A model generated the notes under the pieces. It did no database searches and had not been told where the DNA came from. It saw only the letters and a program-made list of their open reading frames with translations. A stretch of DNA of 17,008 bases, from assembly GCA_021413665.1 (NCBI GenBank), contig JAIOPW010000083.1, forward strand, positions 1 to 17,008, given 5' to 3'. Each line of letters opens with the position of its first letter. Within the stretch, counting starts at the first letter, position 1. Shown one piece after another: positions 9,151 to 16,112 of the stretch. The position numbers and the translations under genes were made by a program. The stretch is from Rhodocyclales bacterium (lineage in GTDB: Bacteria > Pseudomonadota > Gammaproteobacteria > Burkholderiales > Rhodocyclaceae).

Positions 9151-9180
9151 GGCCAAAAAAGTGAGCGTCGTCACTTTTTT
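9151..9180. terminator. Bidirectional terminator, split by the mobile element
   Basis: GGCCAAAAAAGTGA (9151-9164), loop GCGTCG (9165-9170), then TCACTTTTTT (9171-9180) directly before the element. The missing GGCC of the 3' arm lies at 16187-16190, beyond the element and one TTTTT copy. Joined, the two halves give a perfect 14-bp stem with A and T tracts, suited to end both the asmA-like transcript and the convergent nrdJ transcript. The AsmA side keeps a 10-bp AT-rich stem; the nrdJ side has lost the hairpin. Confidence 0.85.
9176..9180. repeat. Target-site duplication TTTTT, left copy (right copy 16182-16186)
   Basis: Five T residues border each end of the element. Removing one copy restores the interrupted 14-bp terminator stem exactly, which fixes the duplication at 5 bp even though a T run alone would be ambiguous. 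Confidence 0.85.
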
Positions 9181-9314
9181 TGTGGGTTACACCATAAGTT
9201 GCGACTAAATTTAGCCTAGGCCCAAGACATTTCATTCGGTGGTCCGCATAAGCCGCGACCGGATTCACGCATAAGCCGAGATTTTCACAGGCATTTTACG
9301 CATAAGTCGCGACC
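9181..9314 (+). repeat. Left-end array of four outward-facing terminal repeats
   Basis: Copy 1 is the terminal repeat 9181-9206 (TGTGGGTT, then CATAAGTTGCGACT). Copy 2 is GCATAAGCCGCGACC (9246-9260), copy 3 is ACGCATAAGCCGAGAT (9267-9282) and copy 4 is ACGCATAAGTCGCGACC (9298-9314). Core consensus is CATAAGYCGCGAC. Spacing is irregular. They resemble multiple transposase-binding sites, not a CRISPR. Confidence 0.85.
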
Positions 9315-9429
9315 AAGCCAAAATCGCGGCGGGACCGAAGGCCTATCCGTCACAAATGAGCCCAGCTCCCCTCCATATCTGGGGTGATTGAGGACGTGCT
9401 TGAGTATCACAGTTCCCGCCAAGAGCTGA

Positions 9430-10770
9430 CTATCCCTCGTCCTCCCTTGAAAGGATCGACCAGACATCCGGAAACAGGAAGGCAATCAGGGAATCGAAGT
9501 TCCTGTTTCTTTCGTATTCCGGATCGCGGGCCGCCAGCTTCGCCTTGTAACCCGAAACCTTCCGCGCCCATCTCCCCTCGGAATCTTCGGCCGCGATTTG
9601 GTCCGCCCTGCCGTAGGCCCGCAGGGCGGCGCGGAACGCCCGGAGAACACGTTTGTGGCTGCCGGCCACCGTGTGCGCCGCTGAGATGAACTTGGGATGA
9701 TCCCAGCCCACGACACGCCCGGCCTTCGCCGTGTATAGGGCGTTGAGAAGGCCGGACGCCTCGCGGGGCCATCTGGGCAACGACACGCCGCGCAGACGAA
9801 ACTCGGTCCGAAACGAGGCCCAAGACTCTTCATCAAGAGATTGCGCGGCCCACCAAGCGGAGAAACGTCGTTTCAGTTCTTCCGACGCGACGGCCTGCAG
9901 CTCGGATATATCAAGGCTCTCCCGATCCACCAGGAATACACGCTGCCCCCCGGTGTCCAGGGTCAGTTCCGCAAACGGGGCTTGTCTTCCGTTCCAGCCC
10001 CACGAGACGCCGTCCGCCCCGAGGCGCGGCTCGGCCCATCTGCAATCGAGAATCAACGCACTTCGCTCGCCGGAGGCCCGCAGCGTCTCTTCCGAGGCGA
10101 GAAACAGATTGCGGTTGTTGTTGTGGAATATGTCGTCTTGAGTGAGTCGGGCCGCCTCGGCGTCAAACGTCTTGAAAACCCAGCAGACGAGTCCGCCCTG
10201 TTCTCGGTAGAAGAGCCTGCGTTGGGCAATGACGTGTAGGAACGTCGTTGAAAGCTGAACCTCGAAAGCCACGCGGACGGAGTTCCTCCAAACCGCGGAC
10301 ACATCGGGCTTGCGCCAGGTTCCCCTCTCCATTCCCTTCCAGACTTTTTCGACCTGCGGGTCCGAGAAGTCGGGATCGCGGCGGATGCTCTCGAAGAGGA
10401 TTTCCTTCATCCGAATGTGGGCCCGGCTTTCCTTGGCACCGTTGTATTTGCGGGCCTCTATCTCCTCCTTGGTGATCTCACCCCGGGTGATGGCGGGGCA
10501 GTTGCCGCTCTCAGATCTGTGACGGAAGAAAAACCGCTTTTCATCCCCGTTTCGACGGCAGACCAGATACACGCCGACACCGCAGACTGGGCAGACGTAT
10601 TTTTCCTCCTCGGTCTGATTCGCCTCGGCCAGTTCCATTCGCAGGCGCATGAGCTTGTCGAAGTCCGAGCCGATCGCATCGCGGACCGGCAACAGTTCTC
10701 CCGAGTCCATATCAAGGACCTCCTCGATCTCGGGATCTTCGACGCAATAGTTCGCGGGCTCGCGTGACAT
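9430..10770 (-). CDS. CoiA-like/DUF6035 putative nuclease with Cys/His cluster
   Basis: The 446-aa protein has an N-terminal putative zinc site (C60-P-V-C63, with H84 in FFFRHRSESGNC and C91). A nuclease-like core follows: helix ESRAHIRMKEILFESI (114-129), then KPDVSAVWRNSVRVAFEVQL with D156, E170 and Q172, which fits the D...ExQ/ExK pattern of PD-(D/E)XK-fold enzymes. Strand and helix LSTTFLHVIAQRRLFYREQG and GGLVCWVFKTFD complete a CoiA-like domain. CoiA relatives act on transforming or foreign DNA. The C-terminal third is unassigned. There is no good ribosome binding site; the ATG lies 23 bases after the upstream stop. It is the last gene of the cargo operon, about 115 bp from the innermost left-end repeat. 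Nuclease activity is inferred. Confidence 0.7.
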   Translation of the reverse strand: MSREPANYCVEDPEIEEVLDMDSGELLPVRDAIGSDFDKLMRLRMELAEANQTEEEKYVCPVCGVGVYLVCRRNGDEKRFFFRHRSESGNCPAITRGEITKEEIEARKYNGAKESRAHIRMKEILFESIRRDPDFSDPQVEKVWKGMERGTWRKPDVSAVWRNSVRVAFEVQLSTTFLHVIAQRRLFYREQGGLVCWVFKTFDAEAARLTQDDIFHNNNRNLFLASEETLRASGERSALILDCRWAEPRLGADGVSWGWNGRQAPFAELTLDTGGQRVFLVDRESLDISELQAVASEELKRRFSAWWAAQSLDEESWASFRTEFRLRGVSLPRWPREASGLLNALYTAKAGRVVGWDHPKFISAAHTVAGSHKRVLRAFRAALRAYGRADQIAAEDSEGRWARKVSGYKAKLAARDPEYERNRNFDSLIAFLFPDVWSILSREDEG

Positions 10771-10793
10771 TGCGGGAGGATAGCGCCGGGCTG

Positions 10794-11036
10794 TTACTTG
10801 GAAATCAGGTTTCCGGCAACCCAGTGCTCGTCACCCGCGTCGTCGGAACGGCTGACGGCGACGATGACGTTCTCGCCCGTGTCCTCGTCCTTTAGGCCCC
10901 ATTTGATGACAATCGGCCGGGCGCCTTTCTTGGCCTCGGCCCAGTTGCTCTCGACGGCCTCGACGTCACGCTTTATGCGCTCCCAAACGTCCGCGTAGAA
11001 GGTGTGGCAATCGACCTTGACAAAGCCGGGCATCAT
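10794..11036 (-). CDS. 80-aa protein of unknown function
   Basis: The start ATG (11036-11034) overlaps the exonuclease stop as ATGA, indicating translational coupling; a second ATG follows directly, so the protein begins MMPGF or MPGF. It reads MPGFVKVDCHTFYADVWERI, a helix rich in Glu and Lys, then PIVIKWGLKDEDTGENVIVA and a Gly/His tail ending in LISK. A helix-then-beta hairpin is likely. There is no signal peptide or membrane segment. I do not recognise the family. Its tight coupling suggests a small partner of the exonuclease-BRCT protein, which is an inference from position only. Confidence 0.65.
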   Translation of the reverse strand: MMPGFVKVDCHTFYADVWERIKRDVEAVESNWAEAKKGARPIVIKWGLKDEDTGENVIVAVSRSDDAGDEHWVAGNLISK

Positions 11037-11887
11037 CGTTGATTCACCATGGACAGAAAATCGGTTTCGGTGAGGATGCGGATGGGCTTGCCCTTGGCAA
11101 TCAACTCCTCCGCCTTGCGGTGCTTGTTGCTTTTCTCGTGCCCGTTCAGCAACCGAATGTCCTGGTCCCCCACGACAAGCAGCGTGGTGTGTTTCGTGAC
11201 CCCGTCGGCGGTTTCGCATCCCGCCCTCGCGGCCATCTCGGCGGCCTCGTGCCTTGGCACGGTGAGGGCTCCAGTGAATACGACGACCTCGCCGTAAAGC
11301 GAGCCTTCCGGGTTGCCGCTTTGCGCCACGCTGCCGTTGTTGTTCGGGTCGATGGGGCGCTTGACCCTCTCGATCCATCCCGCCAAATCAAGTCCCATCG
11401 CCTCCATGGCTCTCACGAGAATCATGCCCGCGGCTCGCGCGTCCTCGGCCGCGTCGTGATGCTCGAATGTGATACCGAGCTTTGTCGCCAACGGGCCAAG
11501 GCCGTAGCCCTTCTGAGCCACCTCGGGCCACGCCCTGCGCGCGACGCTGGCCGTGTTCAGCCAAGAGCATTCGGGAGGCATCGCCCCGTGCCTTGACGCG
11601 GCCTGCGTGATGGCGTTTCGGTCAAATGCCGTGTGGATGGCGACAACCCGGCCTCCGACACGTTGATTGAGTTCCGGGGAAAGCTGCTTGAAGTCAGGCG
11701 CACCCCTCACGTCGTCGCTTTCTATGCCGTGGATGGAGACGTTCATCTCGTCGAAGTAGTCCTTGGGATTGACAAGTGACGACCATGTCTCGACCGGGAC
11801 GCCGTCCTCGAATCTGACGATGCCGATCTGGCAGATGCTCGACATGTCGGGATTTGCGGTCTCCACGTCCAACGCGACGAACCTCAT
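11033..11887 (-). CDS. DEDDh 3'-5' exonuclease with C-terminal BRCT domain
   Basis: The 284-aa protein starts MRFVALDVETANPDMSSICQ, giving D7 and E9 of the DnaQ/RNase T exonuclease site. D89 lies in IHTAFDRNAI, and H144 with D149 lie in FEHHDAAEDARAAG (H-x4-D), completing the DEDDh set. After a Pro/Asn/Gly linker (about 175-195), GEVVVFTGALTVPRHEAAEM and the C-terminal AEELIAKGKPIRILTETDFL form a BRCT domain. The expected activity is 3'-5' exonuclease on DNA or RNA, with BRCT giving partner or DNA-end binding. ATG 11887 has AGGGAG six bases upstream; the longer frame to 11983 is not needed. The stop overlaps the 80-aa gene. Exonuclease-BRCT fusions occur in ordinary genomes, so the defence role is inferred from context. 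Confidence 0.88.
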   Translation of the reverse strand: MRFVALDVETANPDMSSICQIGIVRFEDGVPVETWSSLVNPKDYFDEMNVSIHGIESDDVRGAPDFKQLSPELNQRVGGRVVAIHTAFDRNAITQAASRHGAMPPECSWLNTASVARRAWPEVAQKGYGLGPLATKLGITFEHHDAAEDARAAGMILVRAMEAMGLDLAGWIERVKRPIDPNNNGSVAQSGNPEGSLYGEVVVFTGALTVPRHEAAEMAARAGCETADGVTKHTTLLVVGDQDIRLLNGHEKSNKHRKAEELIAKGKPIRILTETDFLSMVNQR

Positions 11888-11957
11888 TGCATGCTCCCTA
11901 TGCGAAGAGCACATTGTCGCACTGAACGCATTGCGCGCCAACGCGGCCCGGCGGCGC

Positions 11958-12680
11958 TCAGGCGCCTTTGGCGAGCCTTGCAATCAGGCCGTCGATGAGG
12001 CTTGGCAGTATTTGGCAGAGCCCGGTCCGTTCCGCGATTTCCGCCTTGTAGGCCGGAAGTTTCGACTTGTCGAAGCTGCCCCCGATGAAAATCGGACCGG
12101 GCTCGCCCATGTCCATGCGGGAAGCCATTCCGATAACCCCGGGATGGCTGAACAGGTGGTAATGCTTTCGCGCCGATCTCAACTTTCCGATTGCGACGCG
12201 GCTCACATGAAGCATGTCGCAGTTGAGATCCAATTGGTCGAGCGACAGGTGGGCGTTGACGGTCGGGTCCAGCGATTTCACCCGCTCCCAGTATTTGACC
12301 CGGACAAGACTCTTTCGCCTTCTCACCGAAACCGGTTCGGGCGCGGCGCACAGGATGGCCACGGCCACTCCCTCGATGGCCTGTCGCATGAGATTGCCCG
12401 AGGCGACCATTTTCCCGGCCACAAGCAGCTTCATCGAGACGACCAGATCGTCGAACACCCCGAAGACAAATCCGGCTGCGAAGGCCGCCTGCTCGTCTCC
12501 TCCCGCGGACATCTTGTCCAGCGCCGGAAATCTCCTGAACGATTCGGCCATGGCTTCGCCGAACCTCAATATCTCCGCGGAAAGATTTTTCGCGAACTCG
12601 TCCTTTATCCACTCGTCGTTGTCGAATATTTCGGCAACGACGGCACCCGGGTTTGTGAGGTCAAGCTTTGGCGGTGTCAT
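11958..12680 (-). CDS. Helical protein of unknown function (weakly DUF5677-like)
   Basis: The 240-aa protein is predicted mostly helical with no signal peptide. The middle FAAGFVFGVFDDLVVSMKLL, followed by MVASGNLMRQAIEGVAVAIL, looks like the central helices of DUF5677-type proteins, small helical proteins seen in defence and phage regions; I hold this only weakly. Later segments are RRKSLVRVKYWERVKSLDPT and LRSARKHYHLFSHPGVIGMA, where the H-Y-H-x-x-S-H-P group might be a metal or nucleic-acid site (speculative). The ATG at 12680 lacks a clear ribosome binding site. It sits 54 bases after the KAP NTPase gene and 70 bases before the exonuclease gene, same strand. Confidence 0.6.
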   Translation of the reverse strand: MTPPKLDLTNPGAVVAEIFDNDEWIKDEFAKNLSAEILRFGEAMAESFRRFPALDKMSAGGDEQAAFAAGFVFGVFDDLVVSMKLLVAGKMVASGNLMRQAIEGVAVAILCAAPEPVSVRRRKSLVRVKYWERVKSLDPTVNAHLSLDQLDLNCDMLHVSRVAIGKLRSARKHYHLFSHPGVIGMASRMDMGEPGPIFIGGSFDKSKLPAYKAEIAERTGLCQILPSLIDGLIARLAKGA

Positions 12681-12734
12681 CGGCGGAAGTATGAATGATC
12701 CCTGGCGCCCGAGCTCGACCGGTACAGCGGGGAG

Positions 12735-14063
12735 TCACTCAACGTTCAGGTCCATCCGTTCGCAGAGCCAGGGAAGGAATCTCTCGGGCTGGATGCCCCA
12801 CATCCCCATGGTGCTCAACACACCTTTGGCTTCCTCACCCAGGGGGTTTTTGCCGCCCTCGGCCAGGAACCTATGGAGATCATCCAGTATTGGGAGCATC
12901 CAGAACGACTTTGAGCGCGAAATAAGCGTCGCGAGTATCTTTCTGGATTCGACGTGGCCCGCCGGGTCGCCGGAGAGAAGACCGGCGTGTATTTCCGGAT
13001 GCGCGAGTTTCAGGTAAACAACCCATGCGGCAAAGCTTCCGGCGTTGTCGATGGGTTGCGCCAGTGAAAACAGGGTGTAGCCGCGCTCAAGGTCGCGCAG
13101 CGACAAACCGGTCAGCGTGGCCAGGGCGCCGAACGCTTCTTGGAATCCGCGGTGTCCGCCCTTGGTCGCCAAGCCGAATCTTCGGGCCAAGTCGCCGCAG
13201 TAAATTTGGTTGTGATCCTGCGAGGTCGCCTCAAGGGTCCTTGTCTTCGGCAACCGAAGCCAGAACTGCACGAACTTTCCGAGATAGGCTCCCGCATCCA
13301 CTCCCTCACCGTAGATGCCGCGCACCGCGGCCTCAATTTGCGGGCGGTTGACCAGAATGACGAAGATGACGCCCGGCACGTCGAAGAAATGCTTTATGCG
13401 TTCAATCGTACGGACGGCGAAATCAGGCCGGCACCGGTCCAGTTCGTCCACTATGACGATCAGCGGCTTTTCTCTGTTTTCGGCGTGTTCGCGCAGGACA
13501 GACGCGAATCCCTCAACGCTGCGGCGGTCAGCCTCGTGCTCGTCAAGCCTCTTGGCGAGACGCTTCTCCAGCGCATCCGCGATGCCCTTGTCGATATCCT
13601 CCGCGGCTTTGCGGATATCTTCTGACAGGTCGGCCGTCCCCAGCAGGAAACGTCCCCCGAAGTTGAGGGCTGCTTTCGCCGCGGCGGGCAGGAGCGCTCT
13701 GGCCACCTTCCGACTCGCCTCGACGATTCTCCCCTTTGCCCCGTCATCGTCCCCGATTTCGGAAAGGATTTCAGAGCAGACCATGAGGAACGGATCGTCG
13801 GCGTAGTCCTGCCGGAAGGCGTCTATGTAGGCGACGCCGAATTCTCTTGCGCGCAGGTCGGCCGCCCAGTTTCTGCCGAACCAGGTTTTCCCTTCTCCCC
13901 ACGGGGCGTCAATCGCCAGCACGCAGCCTTCGCCCATGCGTTCGATGAGCCCGGTGAGTCGGTCAGCCAATTTTCGCCGCCCGAAGAGATCGCCGGCGAA
14001 CGGGTTCGCCGGGTCATGTTCCTCCGGGCGGATGTGGAGCGGGGTTCTGGTTTCGGTGTTCAT
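12735..14063 (-). CDS. KAP-family P-loop NTPase
   Basis: The 442-aa protein has Walker A APWGEGKT (53-60) and Walker B LIVIVDELDRCRPDFAVRTI (201-220) followed by RIKHFFDVPGVIFVILVNRP, the signature of KAP NTPases (D-E-L-D-R-C and the F-D-x-P-x-V-x-F segment). A sensor-like N/R pair lies in LVNRPQIEAAVRGIYGEG. Residues 119-141 are moderately hydrophobic, in the place where many KAP proteins carry membrane helices, but they are too broken for a confident call. KAP proteins are STAND/AAA-related NTPases; bacterial ones recur in defence islands and several anti-phage systems. GGGGGGA lies just before the ATG. It follows the CD-NTase by 68 bases. It probably acts as the sensor or motor of the accessory module; this is inferred. 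Confidence 0.85.
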   Translation of the reverse strand: MNTETRTPLHIRPEEHDPANPFAGDLFGRRKLADRLTGLIERMGEGCVLAIDAPWGEGKTWFGRNWAADLRAREFGVAYIDAFRQDYADDPFLMVCSEILSEIGDDDGAKGRIVEASRKVARALLPAAAKAALNFGGRFLLGTADLSEDIRKAAEDIDKGIADALEKRLAKRLDEHEADRRSVEGFASVLREHAENREKPLIVIVDELDRCRPDFAVRTIERIKHFFDVPGVIFVILVNRPQIEAAVRGIYGEGVDAGAYLGKFVQFWLRLPKTRTLEATSQDHNQIYCGDLARRFGLATKGGHRGFQEAFGALATLTGLSLRDLERGYTLFSLAQPIDNAGSFAAWVVYLKLAHPEIHAGLLSGDPAGHVESRKILATLISRSKSFWMLPILDDLHRFLAEGGKNPLGEEAKGVLSTMGMWGIQPERFLPWLCERMDLNVE

Positions 14064-14131
14064 CTGTCCCCCCCAAAATCAGCGTGTCGGCAAGCCGGCG
14101 CAATGCAAGGGCACGATTGAAAATGGGCCGG

Positions 14132-15265
14132 TCAAAGGCTTGCGTACGCCAGAGTTTGTCTGCATTCGTCCAGCGACGGGTCTTTGTAGATTGCGAGGGC
14201 CGCATTTTGTTCCTTGGCCACGGCGCGCATCAGATCATCCATCTCGATGGAAAGCCGGTTCAGTCCCCTCAGTTTCTCCGGCGTGTCAAAGATCCGCCTT
14301 GACCCGTCCGGGACAAAAAGGGTCTTGGCATGATCATGGTCGCGGGCCAGCGCGTCGAGGTGCCGTTGGGTCTCGGCAAGGATTGCCAGATCAAATATCG
14401 CGCCGATTCTCAGCGCGGCCTGTGACGCATGGTACATAGTCGCCGCGATGTCGAAACTCGGCAGGGGAATATCCGTCCCGTCGCTTTCAGCATCGGCCTT
14501 CACGTTTTTGCAGAGTCGAATGGCCTTACGCAGACTTCCATTGACCGCGTCGCAGCGACCACTGATTTCCTTGATATGCAGGAACGGCAGATTGTTGATT
14601 GTCTCGGGAACTTTCTTATTGAGGATCGTGACGGCGCGATCGTGCTCCATGTGGGACGACTGGTATGCAATCGTGTTGTACCAGTGGGAGGGGACCACGT
14701 CGACGACGCGCGGCAGCGATCCTCCGGAGATGTTGATAGCCTTGGCACCGGATGTGTCCACCTTTGCCGCCGGGTATGCACCCTTGAGAACGGTCTCAGC
14801 CCTCTGACGCAGCGTGGAGAGCACCGTCAGCGAGTTCTTCGCCGACGGAACATAGTGCCCAAGTTGCCCGAGGGCTCCTGACGTGTGATAGGTGAAAAAG
14901 TCTCCGTCGAGAACCAGCAGGTCGACGTCGCTGACGCCCCGGATGTGCACGTTCAGCGGAACCGAGCCTTGAAGCCTGAAATCGACGGCAAGACCGGCGT
15001 TTGCCAAACCCGTCCTGAGCTGTTTCCCGACGCGCTCCGCCGTCTCTACGCTGATGCGCGTGTATTGGGCGTCCACCTCCGCCATTGCGCCGGCGATGTA
15101 GCGGGTGTTCGGCTGGTTGGCCGCTCGCTTTTCCCAAGATTCGGCGCCATACAGACTCTTTGCCAGGACTTCTCGACGAGCGGTCTCGTCAAGCAGAGTG
15201 AGTCGGTCGGCCCCGATACGCCGCCCGCGCAGTTGGTTGATGCGCTTGTTGATGTCTCCGGCCAT
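14132..15265 (-). CDS. CD-NTase (cGAS/DncV-like nucleotidyltransferase) of a CBASS system
   Basis: The 377-aa protein shows the CD-NTase active site: LQGSVPLNVHIRGVSDVDLL with G100-S101 and metal ligands D113 and D115, then RVVDVVPSHW with the third acidic residue D189. A helical C-terminal domain follows. Such enzymes make cyclic di- or trinucleotides when phage is sensed. The clade is not decided here; the C-terminus (QTLAYASL) is unremarkable, and no Cap2/Cap3 E1-E2/JAB genes are present, so it fits type I CBASS. The ATG directly abuts the upstream stop (TAA-ATG), with GGAGG six bases before it, so production is coupled to the Cap15-like effector. The cyclic nucleotide made cannot be told from sequence. 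Confidence 0.88.
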   Translation of the reverse strand: MAGDINKRINQLRGRRIGADRLTLLDETARREVLAKSLYGAESWEKRAANQPNTRYIAGAMAEVDAQYTRISVETAERVGKQLRTGLANAGLAVDFRLQGSVPLNVHIRGVSDVDLLVLDGDFFTYHTSGALGQLGHYVPSAKNSLTVLSTLRQRAETVLKGAYPAAKVDTSGAKAINISGGSLPRVVDVVPSHWYNTIAYQSSHMEHDRAVTILNKKVPETINNLPFLHIKEISGRCDAVNGSLRKAIRLCKNVKADAESDGTDIPLPSFDIAATMYHASQAALRIGAIFDLAILAETQRHLDALARDHDHAKTLFVPDGSRRIFDTPEKLRGLNRLSIEMDDLMRAVAKEQNAALAIYKDPSLDECRQTLAYASL

Positions 15266-15892
15266 TTAACGCCTCCGCAGATCCATGGTGCCGAACGTAA
15301 TCCGGCCCCGTCCGTTGAAGTATTCACCTTCACCTGATTTCTGATCCGGGGCGAAAGTGATCGATGCGTAGCCCTGGTGAGGGGCCAGATCGGGTTGGTT
15401 GATGTTCGGGTCGTTGTGATAGTGGTAAAGCAGTCTGTATCCGTCGGCGGCATCGTAGCTAAGAGCCGCCGCTATGCTGTTTGAACCGGATTTCTCGGTC
15501 TTCAGCCTGACCCGCAGCTTGTCCCAACTCTGGACGATGGTGACGATCCCGCTCCAGTCGAACAGGGTTTCGCCTTTCTCGTTCAAAGATTTTCCAACGC
15601 AGTTCCACTCGCCGGCGAGATCCGGAACCTTCAGCAATCGGGCCACGGCAGGCCATCGCCACGCGTAATGGTCGAAAAACCAATAGAGCGCGGAGAAGAT
15701 TGCTCCGGCACCCAGCAGTGACAGCAGGGCGGGCGGAAGGTTGACCGGCAGGCCATACTGCTTGGCCAAATCCACCGCGGTGAGCAGAGAGAAAACCATC
15801 GCGGCAGAAATCGCCGCCGACGCCAAGCTGAGGTAGCGGCCGATTTTTGCCCGGTTCATTCCCCCGAGCAGGGCGTATTCATGTTCCTGCAT
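15266..15892 (-). CDS. Cap15-like membrane effector (two TM helices plus beta-barrel)
   Basis: The 208-aa protein has two membrane helices (about 19-40 and 54-73). After the linker AWRWPAVARLLKVPDLAGEW comes a beta-rich domain to the end (WSGIVTIVQSWDKLRVRLKT, ALSYDAADGYRLLYHYHNDP, FNGRGRITFGTMDLRRR). Length, two-TM start and the PDLAGEW entry to a beta domain match Cap15, the CBASS effector whose barrel binds a cyclic dinucleotide and whose oligomers disrupt the inner membrane. Start ATG 15892 has GGAGGAA six bases upstream. It abuts the CD-NTase gene, which supports the assignment. It is first in the operon. The recognition is by architecture, not by search, so a different two-TM beta-barrel relative is possible. 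Confidence 0.8.
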   Translation of the reverse strand: MQEHEYALLGGMNRAKIGRYLSLASAAISAAMVFSLLTAVDLAKQYGLPVNLPPALLSLLGAGAIFSALYWFFDHYAWRWPAVARLLKVPDLAGEWNCVGKSLNEKGETLFDWSGIVTIVQSWDKLRVRLKTEKSGSNSIAAALSYDAADGYRLLYHYHNDPNINQPDLAPHQGYASITFAPDQKSGEGEYFNGRGRITFGTMDLRRR

Positions 15893-16112
15893 CGCGTTTC
15901 CTCCGAATCAGGCGGATATTCGTCGAGCCGTCGTCAGGCGCGCGAACCCCCGCCATGCAAGTCCATTGGACGATGCTGCAGATCAAACCCGCCCGATATC
16001 CGGCACGAGGATTCGCGTTCCTTGATGATGCTCGGCGAGAAATGACCTGCCGCCGAGGCGACGGCCAATTACAGACCATCGCTCCGGCAGCAGTCCAATG
16101 GACCTGGGCCTG
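15893..16112 (-). promoter_or_regulatory. Upstream region of the defence operon with an inverted 11-bp dyad pair
   Basis: This is the only long non-coding stretch in the element and must hold the operon promoter. GTCCATTGGAC (15961-15971) and its reverse complement GTCCAATGGAC (16093-16103) lie 121 bp apart. Each is itself a near-perfect dyad (GTCCA-N-TGGAC), and similarity extends to nearby GCTGC. This suggests paired operator sites, perhaps for a host or absent regulator, since no regulator gene is in the element. No clear -35/-10 pair is visible. A 66-aa minus-strand frame here is not supported. Confidence 0.4.

Noticed and set aside
9246..9314. Short repeats as a CRISPR array
   Set aside because: Repeats are only about 14-17 bp, degenerate and irregularly spaced, and reappear inverted at the other end of the element, so they are transposon-end sites.
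11763..12698. 311-aa open frame on the plus strand in the element
   Set aside because: Antisense to the exonuclease and helical-protein genes; composition typical of a shadow frame.
13140..13625. 161-aa open frame on the plus strand
   Set aside because: Antisense to the KAP NTPase with its intact Walker motifs.
15879..16079. 66-aa minus-strand frame upstream of cap15
   Set aside because: Overlaps the cap15 start and its ribosome binding site in another frame; no motif. Treated as leader DNA.
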